A stretch of DNA of 64,000 nucleotides from Breviolum minutum Mf 1.05b.01 (GCA_000507305.1 DF239165.1:183519-247518), one strand, 5' to 3'; positions 22,331 through 33,800 are shown, numbered from the stretch's first letter. The notes: generated from the sequence alone by a model not told the origin. A program made the numbers and translations.

Positions 22331-22983
22331 TCGCCCTGTCCAACAAGCAGCATGGCAGCCGTGTGCTTGCTCGCCTTGCAGCTCGTGGCGGACTATCTGC
22401 ACGAGAGCTCCAGTTAGTGGCACTCTTACAGACGTGCGCCCAATTTGGGCCATGGCATACTCGCCTGCAAGATCCTTTGGACAACACAGTCCGTGTGGTG
22501 TCAGGATTGACTGGCGCCTGGGCTGCAGAGAACAGCAAGGTCGCTGGCAGGGACCGCTTTGTCTGCTTCGTCTTCAAGGACTTCATGTTCGCAAGTGTAG
22601 AGAACTGTCTATGTGGAAGCCGTTTGCTTTATTGACGTGCTGATCGGGGATGGATTTTTCTTGGTGAGCACGACGGGTGTCAACTGAGCAAACTACCCAG
22701 TTTTCATCCCCTGGTTGTTTTAGGGGTACATAGGGGATGAAAAACTACCCAGTCATATGGAGGTTTGGAAGATGATTTTCCTTTCTCAGGGTGTAAGGGA
22801 TGAAAAACAAACTGCCATTTCAATAAGGATCCCTATTGATTAACCAAACACTATTTCAATGGAAGGTCATTGGGCAGTTTTTTGAACGTGGCTCGTAACT
22901 GGTTCCAAGGCGAAGGAATTGCAGAAGCAGTGGAAGTGGAGCTCTTTGCTTCCGAGGTTTCGGGGAGGGCAAAGTTCGGATGT
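22290..22983 (+). CDS. Multi-exon coding segment, unknown protein
   Basis: The first part (about 22290-22600) reads FCFALSNKQHGSRVLARL, AARGGLSARELQLVALLQ, TCAQFGPWHTRLQDPL and DRFVCFVFKDFMFASVE. Near 22600 the coding signal moves one base and continues TVYVEAVCFIDVLIGDGF then FLVSTTGVN to TGA at 22684-22686. After a family E element (22711-22875), a further exon reads NVARNWFQGEGIAEAVE then VELFASEVSGRAKFGC (about 22876-22983). The repeats of L, A and R suggest a helical protein. The shift may be an assembly indel. Function unknown. Confidence 0.45.
22711..22875 (+). repeat. Family E element (copy E3)
   Basis: CTGGTTGTTTTAGGGGTACA at the left; GGATCCCTATTGATTAACCA and TTTCAATGGAAGGTCATTGG at the right. 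It lies between two coding-like segments and ends near GGGCAG. Confidence 0.65.
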
Positions 22984-23064
22984 AAGTTTGGAAAAATTAC
23001 CCAGTTATGTGGGGACGATCATAAACCATTATAAGGACCTTTATTAAACAACCAGTATAGTGGA
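22980..23064 (+). repeat. Family E fragment (E8)
   Basis: TTACCCAGTTATGTGGGGAC and CTTTATTAAACAACCAG match the family E interior and right part. Confidence 0.45.
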
Positions 23065-23069
23065 TAGTT

Positions 23070-23203
23070 TTGGATTTGTTTAAAGTGATTTTTTTGTGTT
23101 TTTTTTAAACTGGTTTCTACCATGGTATTCATCACCATTAAAACCCACCATTTGGGAAAATATGTTTGGAACCTTTTTCGCAGGCATCTGAAGCAAATCC
23201 AAG
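23070..23203 (+). repeat. Family F element
   Basis: TTGGATTTGTTTAAAGTGAT at the left is inverted as GCATCTGAAGCAAATCCAAG at the right. ACCATGGTATTCATCACCAT and CCACCATTTGGGAAAATATG lie inside. Confidence 0.65.
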
Positions 23204-23207
23204 TCTC

Positions 23208-23369
23208 CAAGATGGGCCCAAAAGTCACCCAGTTATAGTTCAAAAGAAGTGAAATAATTCCACAACTCGATTTTTAGAAGAAAAGACCGTGGAACCCATT
23301 TATTTTTGGCAATTTATCAGGGCACCAATTCAATCCATTTATAGCGACCGGTTCTGGGCCCATCTTGTA
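23208..23369 (+). repeat. Family C element (copy C11)
   Basis: CAAGATGGGCCCAAAAGTC at the left pairs with GGTTCTGGGCCCATCTTG at the right. It follows the family F copy by four bases. Confidence 0.8.
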
Positions 23370-24079
23370 GGCCGATTAACGGCAGGACGGAAAAAATGAG
23401 TGCCCCTCCCAGGATGCTGGTTCATCCCCACTAGGATGACAGTACAAGTTTCACTTTTTGCTGCTATTGGGAGATGAAGCATCCCACAGCATATTTACCT
23501 TCCATGAATCATTGGTCATTAAACCAGTCCCATGAATGTTTTTAAGGATCAGAAAAAATAGTGGGGTTTCATATTATATACATGGGTTACATTTCGGATG
23601 ACACGACTCCGGCAACCAATGCTCAACATGTTGCAGAATTTTAACCACGGGCCTAGTAATTTTGAACCAGCATGAAAGATCTGACTGTATGTGATGATAT
23701 GTTATTTTCTCCCCAAAAAGGTTTCAGGGTGTGCATCCAGGTTGGTGAAATATGATCGGAATCAATATCTTTCAATATCGCCAGGGTGAACTCGGAGGAC
23801 CGGAATTCCGCTGGGATTTTGTATTATTAATGAAGATATTTTACCCTCAAAAAGGACCTATCCCAAAAACTTGGGCAGAAATTGTTACACATGCTGGTTA
23901 GGAAAATATTTCATCCCTTCATGTCCCGAACATAAGAAATAATCTCCCTGAAACTATCATCATTAAATCCTTTGTGAGTTGCTTAGTAAGTCCCCTTAAT
24001 TAGGGTGACACTGACCCAAATCTACTAACGATCTCTTTACCAACTACCATATGATCCACCAAGTCACATCTGACCTGAA

Positions 24080-24379
24080 ACGCTTGGCCGGGGTGAATTT
24101 TCCCTCAGCTTGGGTAAGACCGACCCTTGGGACCCGGTTTTCTTGACCGGTCAGGAGGATCAAGCTGATTCAGACTCCGAGGTGGACGTGGGCACAACCT
24201 CTTGGGTCGGGTTGGTTGGTTTTTATCGATTTAGGGTCCGTGGGTCTCACCGAGGTCTGTGTATACGGAAATTGGTTGGAAAAACAGAGTTTCGTGGGTT
24301 TTATGTAATTGGTCATGGAAAATATTTGCAAATGTTGGAAAAGGGACTTGGAAAAAAAAGGTTCCGGAAATTTGAGTGA
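24080..24379 (+). CDS. Exon candidates, acidic segment
   Basis: Two plausible pieces: LKRLAGVNFPSAW before a TTGG/GTAAGA border at 24113, and KTDPWDPVFLTGQEDQADSD then SEVDVGTTSW reading through the same border. The second is open to TGA at 24377-24379 but becomes less protein-like after about 24230. Only one of the two can be exon at the border. Function unknown. Confidence 0.35.
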   Translation, partial: TLGRGEFSLSLGKTDPWDPVFLTGQEDQADSDSEVDVGTTSWVGLVGFYRFRVRGSHRGLCIRKLVGKTEFRGFYVIGHGKYLQMLEKGLGKKRFRKFE

Positions 24380-24650
24380 ATTTGAAAATTGAATGGTGTG
24401 ATATGGTATTTGGGATCTAAACTCGCATTTGTTTCGATATAATAAGGGATTCCTTACTGCTGAAGGTGGGATGACCATCTCCCCCAAAAAAAACGAGACT
24501 TTTGACCGGGCGCAGCACATCGGCGGCACATTTATGGAAAAAATAATCCCCAATGATTTTTAGAGAAAAAAAATACAGTAGTTCCATGGGTACACTGTAA
24601 GGCCTACACCCGTCCTTGTCCCTTGAAACCATTTCCATTTTTTGTTCCAG

Positions 24651-24701
24651 GCATCTCCTACGTCTGCTGCCACGTCCGGCGGCCAAAACGTCCGGCGACA
24701 G
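24651..24701 (+). CDS. 51-bp exon candidate
   Basis: A T-rich tract ending TTTTTTGTTCCAG leads into ASPTSAATSGGQNVRRQ, followed by CAG/GT. It is exactly 17 codons, GC-rich in AT-rich surroundings. The parent gene is unknown. Confidence 0.35.
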
Positions 24702-24778
24702 GTTCAAGGTTGCAAGGTTGCAAGGTTTGAGACTGATAAAATAAAATTGGGAATCTAAGGGTAGGATTGCAGGAAATA

Positions 24779-24879
24779 CTGTTGATGGACGAAATCCTGC
24801 ACCACCTGGGCTGTATAAAACCCTGTAAATAATGAGATATTTACCATATCAACTGGTGTAGGATTTCTTCCATCAACAG
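24779..24879 (+). repeat. Family A element (copy A6)
   Basis: CTGTTGATGGACGAAATCCT pairs with AGGATTTCTTCCATCAACAG. TA flanks both sides. Confidence 0.9.
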
Positions 24880-25600
24880 TATGGACCTTATTAAGGGATT
24901 ATGAACCACCAGTGTCCCTTGGATCCTTTAAGGGTTTATTAGGGCCTTATTTCCTGAAAAGGGTGCCCTTAGATTCAACTGGGACGACCCGCAGGGCCGA
25001 ACCTCATCTAAACATCAAACCAAATCTAAGGATAGTCAACAGACTATCATTCATCTTATTCCCTAGGCATCCAGTCATATGCTCAGATAATGATTGGAAT
25101 GTTCAATCACCTCCGAAACGCATAGTCTTCTACCAGTCTCAGGAGGTGATTGGATCCCTAGAGATTTGAATGACCTTTCCAAATAGACCCCCTTGTTTTA
25201 GTAGGGGTTCCTTCATCAACAACTTCAGGGAAGCTTGACTTACAGGATGGTGTTTTTTGTTGAGGGAAACCGACAAAGCAAACATGTCCTGAACATTTGG
25301 GTCTGTGAACTATGTTTGTGATGCTATTCAACCAGATTCAACAAATTTCTAGGTACCACTGGTTCATTGGTTTGCTTCGACTGATTAAACCTTCTGGCTA
25401 ATAATTTGTCAGTAAAGTAACCCAAACGACTTGGGGAGGTATTAAACGTTATCAAATTACTTGGGTACTTGAAGATGACTTTTTACTTTCTAGCATTTTA
25501 CCTCACCATAAAATCATCGTTGGGAATACAGTTTTTTCCACAACCATCTTGTCGTAGGCTTCCATGAGTTGCCAAGTGTTTGATTTCAAAGATGTTTTCT

Positions 25601-25683
25601 AGGTGGTGGTTTCAAATATGTTTGATTTTCACCCCTGGGGAAATGATCCAATTTGACTGATATTGTTCAAAACCACCAACTAG
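25601..25683 (+). repeat. Family B element (copy B5)
   Basis: AGGTGGTGGTTTCAAATATG at the left, AAAACCACCAACTAG at the right, TGGGGAAATGATCCAATTTG in the centre. Confidence 0.9.
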
Positions 25684-25925
25684 TTTTGATCTTTGTTTGA
25701 AGTCATGTCTTTCTCTAAAATCGAAGAAATTGGTATGTCTTTTTTGCAGATTCGATTCATCTCCGAGTATGAATTCTTATGAAATTGGGGGTAAGGGTAG
25801 GATGCAAAATCAGACCGCCGGGGTCTTGCCGGGGTTCGAGACTCGACATATTCAACGCTGAGGAGTGCCACTTTTTCCAAGTTGCAGGTGCGGAACCCGG
25901 CGTTTTTGGGGGTTCGTGATGGTAG

Positions 25926-26064
25926 AAGGGTGGGCGGCCTTACTGGCTATCAATGGATCTTATAACCCAAGAAATGGCCTTACAAATGGGTTTTCCTGGG
26001 GTCATATAACCCTACCTTATGGGGAGTTATAACCCCCTTATAACTGGTAGGGGCCCACCTTGTA
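25926..26064 (+). repeat. Family C element (copy C12)
   Basis: AAGGGTGGGCGGCCTTACTG at the left, TAACTGGTAGGGGCCCACCT then TG at the right. Confidence 0.8.
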
Positions 26065-26667
26065 GAAGTTATTCCAACAGCTCCAATGGGAGTCAACAGC
26101 AGAGTTAGGCTTTTTTTTTGTGACTGAAAATCCAACGGAAAAAACTGGATGGAGAATCGAGAACTTGGGGAGAAAACACCATTGAAATTTGAGACGCCTG
26201 GAAAAACATAGCATGTATACATGCATGTACCATATAGTTTAGGCAACTGTGCCTGGTTTTAGGGGTAATGTTGCTGGAAATTAACGTCGCAACGGCTGTT
26301 TTCCAGGTGCCTGCTCCAAAAATCCCAACTCGAATCCATTTTTTTGGGAAAACAAATCCACAGGATGCTTGTCCCGATAAAGCTGGGAAGCACCGAAAGC
26401 GGACCACAAAAACATCCCTTGTCTCCTCTCAAGGTTTTTTTCCTTCCGATGCAATAGGGAGGAACACTCTGCTACTATTGGTAGGATAGATGTTTTTTTG
26501 CATCGCAAAGCCTGAGTTTTGTGGGAGTTTAGCTATGTATTTCAGCAAAAGTTTGACTTTTTTTGTGAAGGGCAGGGATTATTTGAGTGAGCCTGCCTAA
26601 TTCTGGAAGTTTGGGTGGAAAACTGGTCGAAAATTAAGAAGCTTTACTAGCTTGATGACCATCCCCG

Positions 26668-26765
26668 CAACGTACCTCCCCCAGAAATAGCCGGCCTTAT
26701 GATCAGGGCTTATGAAAACCCATTGGTTTCATTTCCTTTTCGACCGGCCATTAAACCCGGGTGAC
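26668..26765 (+). repeat. Family M element (copy M2)
   Basis: CAACGTACCTCCCCCAGAAA, CCATTGGTTTCATTTCC and CGGCCATTAAACC match the copy at 63631. Confidence 0.6.
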
Positions 26766-27143
26766 CAGTCATTCAAACCAGTGAGAAGCGATCGGGATCT
26801 GAGCATGAGTTCACAATGAATGCCAAAACTTCAGCCTGGTTTGATGACCAAAAACTATACTCCAGAAGGAACCAAAGACTTTCAAATGATGTTAAACGAA
26901 GTCTTCCACCTGGTGTTTGTGTTTTTTTGTGTTTTCGGGGGACTGGGAAACATATTGCAACGGCAACAAAACCCTGACATGACTTTCCATGAAATCATGA
27001 TTGTTTCATGACGGGATCCTGATAATGGTCTATTTTCCATCCCAGTAGTTGTTCATCCCCTCATCAAATAACCCAGGTGAAGTGGTCATAGTCATGTGTT
27101 GCAAACCCTGCAATCAATCTATGTCCCTACTCTTCCAGTCATA

Positions 27144-27268
27144 CTGTTGATGACTGAAATCCGGCTAACCAGTTGATTGATAAAATAGCTTATCCCATTA
27201 TTTACAAGGGTGCAAAGTAGCACCATCTCAGGTGGTTATTCTCGCAGGATTTCTGAACCATCAACCAG
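27144..27268 (+). repeat. Family A element (copy A7)
   Basis: CTGTTGATGACTGAAATCCG at the left; AGGATTTCTGAACCATCAAC then CAG at the right. Confidence 0.8.
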
Positions 27269-27552
27269 TATCTCCTGAGGTTTGGGATTTTTTTAAAGGC
27301 AATGTCTTTGGGATCCTGCCAATCCTCCAGGATCCAAGCGATCCTGCTCGTGGTGGTTTTATAGGCCTTGCCAAACTTCAGGTGCCAAACTTCCGGTTGG
27401 GTTTTTTTGTGTGCCCCATACTACCACGGAAAAACATGAAAATCGTCCGAGTCAGTAGGTATATAAATTAACACCTGGGTCTTATGGGTTATAATTTATA
27501 ATATGTTATTATGTTATAATGTTCCTTCTCAACCTGTGAACTTCTTCCTTTC

Positions 27553-27704
27553 TCGGAGGATCATCCCAGTTAGTAAGTGGTTAGTAACCTCCATTTATAA
27601 GCCATGAAAAAGCCATTTGGAAGGGGTTCCACAAATTCAGGTCTTGCGGACATAGGATCACTGTGCTTATTGAACACTGAAACTAACTGGGATGATCCTC
27701 CAAG
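27553..27704 (+). repeat. Family J element (copy J1)
   Basis: CGGAGGATCATCCCAGTTAG pairs with CTAACTGGGATGATCCTCCA. The interior AAGGGGTTCCACAAATTCAG is shared with the intron at 52764-52931. Confidence 0.85.
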
Positions 27705-27709
27705 TACAT

Positions 27710-27790
27710 TCCATGGGACGAATGTATATTTACCTACATGCATGATTGACTTTTGATGTTAAATGTAGGTAAATACACCATAGATGGATG
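27710..27790 (+). repeat. Family I element (copy I2)
   Basis: CCATGGGACGAATGTATATT, then TACCTACAT, pairs with ATGTAGGTAAATACACCAT, then AGATGG. It directly follows J1. Confidence 0.7.
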
Positions 27791-28096
27791 CTTGGATCCT
27801 ATGGGTATGTATATTATGTATGTTCACTTGTTACAACAATACCATGGTTCATCTTGGTGCTAAATGGTTCCAACAAATTCTAGAGTCTTCCAACTTTACC
27901 CATATGCTCTTTGTGGGACTCGAATATTTGCGCGTAGATTCAATATAAGCCAGTTTTTTTTGTTTTCGGTAGATATTCCATGCATGGAGCATTTGGGTTA
28001 TGTAAGGTCTATTTTTGGGTGTATTGGGGGGTTAACTTTAAAGATCACCTTTATGAGCTGTGAAAAAGCCGGAGGCGTCGAGGTACAAACCTTCAG

Positions 28097-28330
28097 CTGC
28101 TGACAGGAAGCACACCCATGCATTCAACACCCCACCGTGCCATGATGTGCCACGGTGGGTGCCAGAATGCTTCAAAGGAAAAAGCTTGTCATACCCAAGT
28201 ACACTCCCTGAAACTTTCAGTTCGCCCCTTAAAAGAAGGCTGTCGCAAAAGCACAACCATTGATTTTCAGGGGCTATGTTGGTTTCAGGGAGGGTATACT
28301 CATTCTATACTTGGGACGTCTTTGGACTAG
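28097..28330 (+). CDS. Last two exons of a gene, split by a family D intron
   Basis: After the acceptor-like ACCTTCAG the frame reads HAFNTPPCHDVPRWVPECF then KGKSLSYPSTLP to 28209. The family D element supplies a GA-AG intron, 28210-28288, in phase 0. The frame resumes GGYTHSILGTSLD and stops at TAG 28328-28330. Cysteine and proline are frequent. Upstream exons are not identified. Function unknown. Confidence 0.5.
   Translation: MLTGSTPMHSTPHRAMMCHGGCQNASKEKACHTQVHSLKLSVRPLKEGCRKSTTIDFQGLCWFQGGYTHSILGTSLD
28201..28296 (+). repeat. Family D element acting as intron (D3)
   Basis: ACACTCCCTGAAACTTTCAG pairs with GGTTTCAGGGAGGGT. The predicted cut sites lie inside the palindromic ends: CCCT|GAAAC and GTTTCAG|GGAGGG. 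Confidence 0.8.
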
Positions 28331-28917
28331 CAGACACCGTCTACCACTAGCGTGCACCCCATTCAGAGCTTTTTCCTGCTCGCCACATGATTTAACCTCT
28401 GCTGTTCCCAGGAAGTAATTTTCATAAATCCTATACTAAATACGCATATCCCGGATACCTGCAAAACTAAGTTGCTGTTCATTTCCATCCATTCGAAACC
28501 CTCAAAATCAGTCATCCAGTTAACCCTAAAAGAATTGTACTTTTCTATGTTTTCCAGGTATATACTTGTTTCTCAGAGGAATCTGATCGCTAACCCCCTC
28601 ATCATCAAAGGATCCTCTGAAGAATGATATGGATCTTACAGGCACCATTTTATAGGAAACCATATTGTAGACAAACGTATTCTACAATGGTATATCATAT
28701 ATAAAAAAACCAAATGATATCAAATGATCATAATTGATCATACATGTATGATATGATAATCATACATACCTTCATCTTCCAAGCGTGTAAAGTTTGTGCC
28801 AAATTGGTAGGTTTTCTTTGTGAATTTCGGCACAATTTTTCTTCCAGGCTCAGGGTTTTCCCAGCACCCCATTCTACCAATGAATCGACTCGTTGGGGAT
28901 AACTTCGCAGCATCCAC

Positions 28918-29061
28918 GGTCGGTGGGCCCCCTACTAGTTACAAAGGGGGTGAAATAACTCCACTTAGGGGTGAAATGACCCCAGTCACCCAATGATTTT
29001 AGGCCATCTATAGGGGCTACCCATGTCACTCCATTTATAACTGGTCTTTGGGCCCACCTTC
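28918..29061 (+). repeat. Family C element (copy C13)
   Basis: GGTCGGTGGGCCCCCTACTA at the left, GTCTTTGGGCCCACCTTCC at the right, TAGGCCATCTATAGGGGCTA inside. Confidence 0.85.
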
Positions 29062-29944
29062 CACGATGTTTCCATGTTTTTTTGCCCGCAGCTCACGATC
29101 ATCGACATGACTGGCATGCTGAAAACCCAAGCGCGCAAGTCAATTTCACAGTGAGAGCCTCAGAGGGTTGGTCTCCAAACAACCCAACAAGATGGCCATT
29201 TCGGTTCCGTTTTGGTTTTTGCGGAGCTTTTTTTTAGTGGGGAAATCACAGTTGGAAGGCATGTAAGGAGCGATCAATCCTGAAGTACTTCTAATGATCA
29301 TCTACCAAGTGGTGAGATTTTCACCGATTTGTAATCACGCAATAAAATTCAATCTCTCAGACCTAGACACTCAATCCATGGTCCTGTTTACCTATATATA
29401 TATATACATTTGGGTAGTCTATGGGAGGGGCCAGTAGCCACTACCTTACTGATACTGTTTGATCAGTCCGAACGCTCAACCACTATGGGGGATAATTATT
29501 GCGATCGTGAGCAGTGATCATGTCACCCTCTTTATGGAGAACATGGGGTGAACAATAGAGACCCAGTTATATATTGAAGATTAGTTAAAGTAAGTGAGGG
29601 ATTAGATAGATTAAACAACCAGATTCACCAGGTTGGATTCACTACATTACATGGATTAGCCAGTTATTTATACATGTTTTTTTTCGATATAGGATATGCA
29701 ACATATATATGTATTTATATAAATGTACATATATATATATATATCTACATACAGGGATGATTTCAGAAGCTGCAACCAATAAGTTTTCGTTCCGACCACC
29801 ATATATGCCTTGAGATCGTGTTCTCGATGTCTCAGGTCCCCATGGGGATCCAGTGGCTCTGAGTGAGACGAGAGGAGCTGCCATAAGCTGATGGAAAAAG
29901 CCGACCGAAACAGAAAAATTTATGGCGCCCAACCTGTTTTCTAT

Positions 29945-30030
29945 AGGTGGTGGTTTCAAACATGTTTTTTTGTTCACCCCTACCTAAGGAAATGATCCAA
30001 TTTGACGAGCATATTTTTCAAATGGGTTGA
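29945..30030 (+). repeat. Family B element, right end lost (B6)
   Basis: AGGTGGTGGTTTCAAACATG and AAGGAAATGATCCAATTTGA are present. The right end stops at AAATGGGTTG without the CCACC block. Confidence 0.75.
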
Positions 30031-30209
30031 TTACACTGTTTTTGTTTTGATTACACTCCGGGATCAACTAACGTAGCGATTGCTGGAATGGTTGGACCCG
30101 GATTGAAGATGTATTTCCTATTGAACATGGGGCTATTCCATGGTTCAGCAGAGGGTAACTGTCATTGTTTTTTTGGACAGGCTAGTCTAAAAGTTAATAC
30201 TCCGCCGAA

Positions 30210-30295
30210 AACTAACATACCCCCTGAAAAATGATGCTTGGAAGACTAATTTCTTTTTAAAAGGGGACATTCGTTCATTTTCCGGGGTGTAAGTT
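30210..30295 (+). repeat. Family Q element (copy Q1)
   Basis: AACTAACATACCCCCTGAAA at the left is loosely inverted as CATTTTCCGGGGTGTAAGTT at the right. The interior reads TGCTTGGAAGACTAATTTC. Confidence 0.65.
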
Positions 30296-30573
30296 AATCT
30301 ACATATGGCCAGGCGGCAGCTTTTACTGTCAAAGAATTTGGACTTTGGCGTCTAAGATTTACGGATTTTCACCACTTGAAGTGTTTTTTTGGCCACTCAG
30401 CATATCTTAAATTGGCCACCAAAAATGTGTGGAGAGTTTGAAAAAAACCCGAGATGTGGCCATCCAATTTTTGTGCTGAGTAGTTGTATGGTAGGAGGGA
30501 GAAAACGGTTGAAGTCGACAAATATTTGCATCAACCATTGGTTTCCCTTACTAAGGCCGGCTATTAAACCCCT

Positions 30574-30679
30574 AGGTGGTGGTTTCAAGTATTTTTCTTC
30601 TGTTCATCCCTACCTTTAGGAATGGATCCAATTTGACTTCCGCATATCTTTCAAATGGGTTGGTTCAACCACCAACCAG
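30574..30679 (+). repeat. Family B element (copy B7)
   Basis: AGGTGGTGGTTTCAAGTATT at the left; GGGTTGGTTCAACCACCAAC then CAG at the right. Confidence 0.85.
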
Positions 30680-31593
30680 TTTACCTTAATACGGCTGGCT
30701 ATTAAAACTATATACATATCTACGACTCTACTGTTTCGTCTTTGAGGGGCTGAAAAAGATAGATCACCTTTCTGATTCCCAAACAACGCAAGAGACTCTC
30801 TCTTGGAATGGTGGGAGGCAGACGCATGGAGTAGATGATCAATTGCAAACACATATTTCATGTACTTTTTTTTGTTAGCCTTCATATTTTCATCATGATT
30901 TTCATCGTCATTTATCATTTATGATCATTCATCATCATGATAATCATTATGTTATGTTATCATTCATCATTCATTATATATTTGTATCTCCTTTGCTTGA
31001 TTTTCTTGCCATATTGCCAGTTGCTCTCACATGACGTGTTGACTCACAACATTGACATGTCATTTTCACCGACCTCTCCAGCAGCTGATTTACTTCAAAT
31101 GATTCTCCACCCGAGGCCCAGGCCGGTTCCTTTCAAGTCATGATGCAAGGTTCCTTGCAATTCCACGGGTTCTTTTTGGTTGAAGATCCATCTTCTCACT
31201 GATACATGTTTACAGACTTTAAACCAAGTGGCCCATAAAAAGAAAGGATGCAAATCACATGACCATCGAATTCGGAAGAACTTCAGAGACATCCTTTCCA
31301 AATCATGGTATTCTCCCAGGTTTTTTGTTCCGTCCAACTCGGACTCGAGTCACCAACACGAAATAACACACCACCACAAGGGTGATCTTAGGTGATCTTA
31401 AGTGATAGGGGGCGATTTTTGTTCTGCAACAAAAAACAGACACCGCTTTAGCGCTGCAAAACTTGGATGAACGATGTGATGATTTGGATGTGATGAACAA
31501 GAATTCATAGTGAAGGATGGTTGGATGATGTGTCAAAAAGCTTTGTTCTACATACGTTTTTTTGTTCAAAGGAATCATAGGAAAAAATCCGTC

Positions 31594-31740
31594 CATTGAA
31601 AACTCCAACTCTGCAAAGCGCAAGGAAACCAACCAGTGAAGTCTGTGACATCTTTGCACTTTGCCCCCCGGTTTTTCGCCATGCATCCTGCACTCTTGCA
31701 TTGGGACAAGATTCCAAAGCACCGGCCCCTGCACAGGTCA
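31594..31740 (+). CDS. Exon candidate, strand uncertain
   Basis: On the plus strand the frame reads TPTLQSARKPTSEVCDIF then ALCPPVFRHASCTLALGQ, ending at CACAG/GT. The minus strand is also open for about 140 codons across this stretch. I prefer plus because of the splice border. Function unknown. Confidence 0.3.
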
Positions 31741-31980
31741 CCGGGGTCCTGGTTTGGTTTAGCTTTGGTTTAAGTTGGTTGGGGAATTTTCCGTAGGGGC
31801 GAAGCATATGAGTAGCCGACAAATTATTGGATGAACAGAGTAGTAAGAATAGTAAGAAGTTTCCTTGAACTTTGAAGCAGTTCATGAAACCTGCATAACC
31901 GATAGGGGACCCCCAAAACCGATACCCCATAATCCATGTTCCGATGAACAGAGGCCATCAGTTTCAGATGGGGCTTCAGT

Positions 31981-32010
31981 TTCCTTCTTTCTTTCTTTCT
32001 TTCTTTCTTT
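31981..32010 (+). repeat. (TTCT)n microsatellite
   Basis: About seven TTCT units. Confidence 0.9.
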
Positions 32011-32348
32011 TGGGGTGCCTTTCACACCGCTCATGCATGCTTGAACCTTGCTTTGGCATGTTTTTGAAGGAAATAGGCAGGACCCACCGATACTCCAACC
32101 GATACCAACCGATACTCAGTTTGTATCATTTTGATCCCCGGTCAGACCATCCCAGTGTGGAACTGAACAAGTTTAATTGACCAAGACCAGCTGGGGTGAA
32201 AACGTGTGACTACCATTCCTTCATGTTGAACAAATTCTTACATACCAGACTGGGGAAAAAAGGGCTTTGACCACAGCTCAAAGTTCATGGTTTGCTGTCC
32301 TTGTTGTGAGCCAAAGAAAGTGCTATCCTCCTTTTCATGTTTTCATAG

Positions 32349-32545
32349 GTGCCTATAGAAAGTGTAACCAAGATGAACGAGAGCGCATTCGAATATTTTA
32401 TAGTTATATCTGCATTTGCTGTCAAAAGGAACTCGCGCATCTTGGCTTGCTCTCCTGCAATTCTCGATCATGTAGCAAATCCAATCATCCCACACGGTAA
32501 ATCGCATGCTTCTGTTTTGATGTTGATGCCTGAACATCCAAAACC
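32349..32545 (+). CDS. Coding-like segment, two open frames
   Basis: One frame reads ESVTKMNESAFEYFIVIS then AFAVKRNSRILACSPAIL. The other reads YRKCNQDERERIRIFYS then CQKELAHLGLLSCNSRSC. Both follow the border TTCATAG/GTGCC. The first looks more like a folded helical segment. Function unknown. Confidence 0.3.
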
Positions 32546-32864
32546 CTGTTAACCGATAGGGGACCCCCCACATTTGGTGATGGCATATTCCCCAAACAAG
32601 TAATTTCGTCCGTAGCTCATATGATTATCCCGAAATAACCACTAGGATCAATACATTTGGTTTAGGTTGTGAGGGGGAAAAGTCCCAGTTCATGGGGGCC
32701 AGCAAAAGAATTATCCCGAAATAACCAACAGGATTCACCCTCCGACATGACGACCCAAACAACATTTATGTGGCCCCGGCGTTTTCACCGCTCACATTCT
32801 GTTGGGAAGCGATTTCCCAAAATTCAAAAAGGTGTTGCGAGTCTTGTGAGCTCGTATCTGGAAA

Positions 32865-33300
32865 TTGAATTCCACTGGCCTTACCCCCCCACCCAGGCCT
32901 TATATCCCATGGTGGAGGGTGAGAATGGACAGAGGAGGTGATTTTTACCTGTGTTACCCAAATGGGTTTTACAGGGAATTGGACCAGACTGAGGTGGAAG
33001 AAGTGGAACTGTGGATGTATGAGTCATCAGCAATTGATGAATACATCACTTTCTAGACCAACTGGTGCGAGCAAAATGGGAATTGGCGTGTCCCGTACCA
33101 GCATCCAGTTTGGTCAACAGGTTGACAAAGCTATCAGTACCATGGGCAGGCACCAGGACATGCTGATTACTACATTGCCTGGGAGCAGCAGAGTGGTCAC
33201 CCGGTTCTGGTTTGCGCAGCCTGGAAATAGGGCAAACCCCATGCATGATATGCATGGAACAAGTGACCATCCCATGAGCAAAAAAGCATCTTAGGTCAGA
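32865..33300 (+). CDS. Coding-like segment with Tyr, Trp and Gln rich part
   Basis: To 33054 the frame reads RMDRGGDFYLCYPNGFY, RELDQTEVEEVELWMYES and SAIDEYITF, then TAG. The same frame remains protein-like beyond it (TNWCEQNGNWRVPYQHPVW, ADYYIAWEQQSGHPVLVC) despite the TAG and a TGA. A second frame is open through 32938-33294. Either the first frame ends at the TAG, an intron begins near 33050, or the segment is broken. The YY..W..QQ pattern recalls C-terminal repeats of some KH-type RNA-binding proteins, but this is only an impression. Confidence 0.4.
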
Positions 33301-33555
33301 AAACTCACGTTCCATTGAATCTACCGTGTGATCTTAGGGGAGCGATTGGCTGGTCGCCAGGGATTTTCCATGCGTTTTGCGATCCTAAATGAGGAGCTGG
33401 TTTTTTGAACCCCAGAATCCTCAAAATCACCGGGTTTTTTGCTGAATCAAAAGTGGATCACCTTGGTCTTTTTAAGGTAAACAAGGGCGGGATGATACAT
33501 GGATTAGAAGTAGTAGCCAGTTATACATTGGGTTGCCCCCCCTTCCCAGGAACCA

Positions 33556-33669
33556 CAAGGTGGGCCCCTACGATCCTTATAAATGGAGTTATGGGACCTT
33601 ATAAATGGGTAACTGGAGTTTTTCACCCATATATAACCCTATATAAATGGTGAGGGGGCCCACCCTGGT
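33556..33669 (+). repeat. Family C element (copy C14)
   Basis: CAAGGTGGGCCCCTACGATC at the left, TGAGGGGGCCCACCCTG at the right. Confidence 0.9.
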
Positions 33670-33800
33670 AGTTGGATCTTTACATTTTTAGGCTCGGGGA
33701 TCCCGACCTTTAAACCTTTAGGCCATTAGGTAGTACTTGGTTCCGGGGTCACAACCCAAGTGTTACATGCAATGTAAGACACTATGTCATACCCAGATGC

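Larger units (their letters stand above)
24900..28055. other. Element-rich region, no secure exon
   Basis: Families A, B, C, I, J and M occur here. A possible 40-bp exon at 25750-25791 sits between TTTTTTGCAG and GGTAAGG, but there is no partner to join. Confidence 0.35.
29070..31590. other. Element-rich region, ambiguous coding signal
   Basis: A short GC-rich stretch at 29080-29200 is open in two frames (DWHAENPSAQVNFTVRAS or LTIIDMTGMLKTQARKS). I cannot choose between them. The rest is family B and Q copies and AT-rich DNA. Confidence 0.35.
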
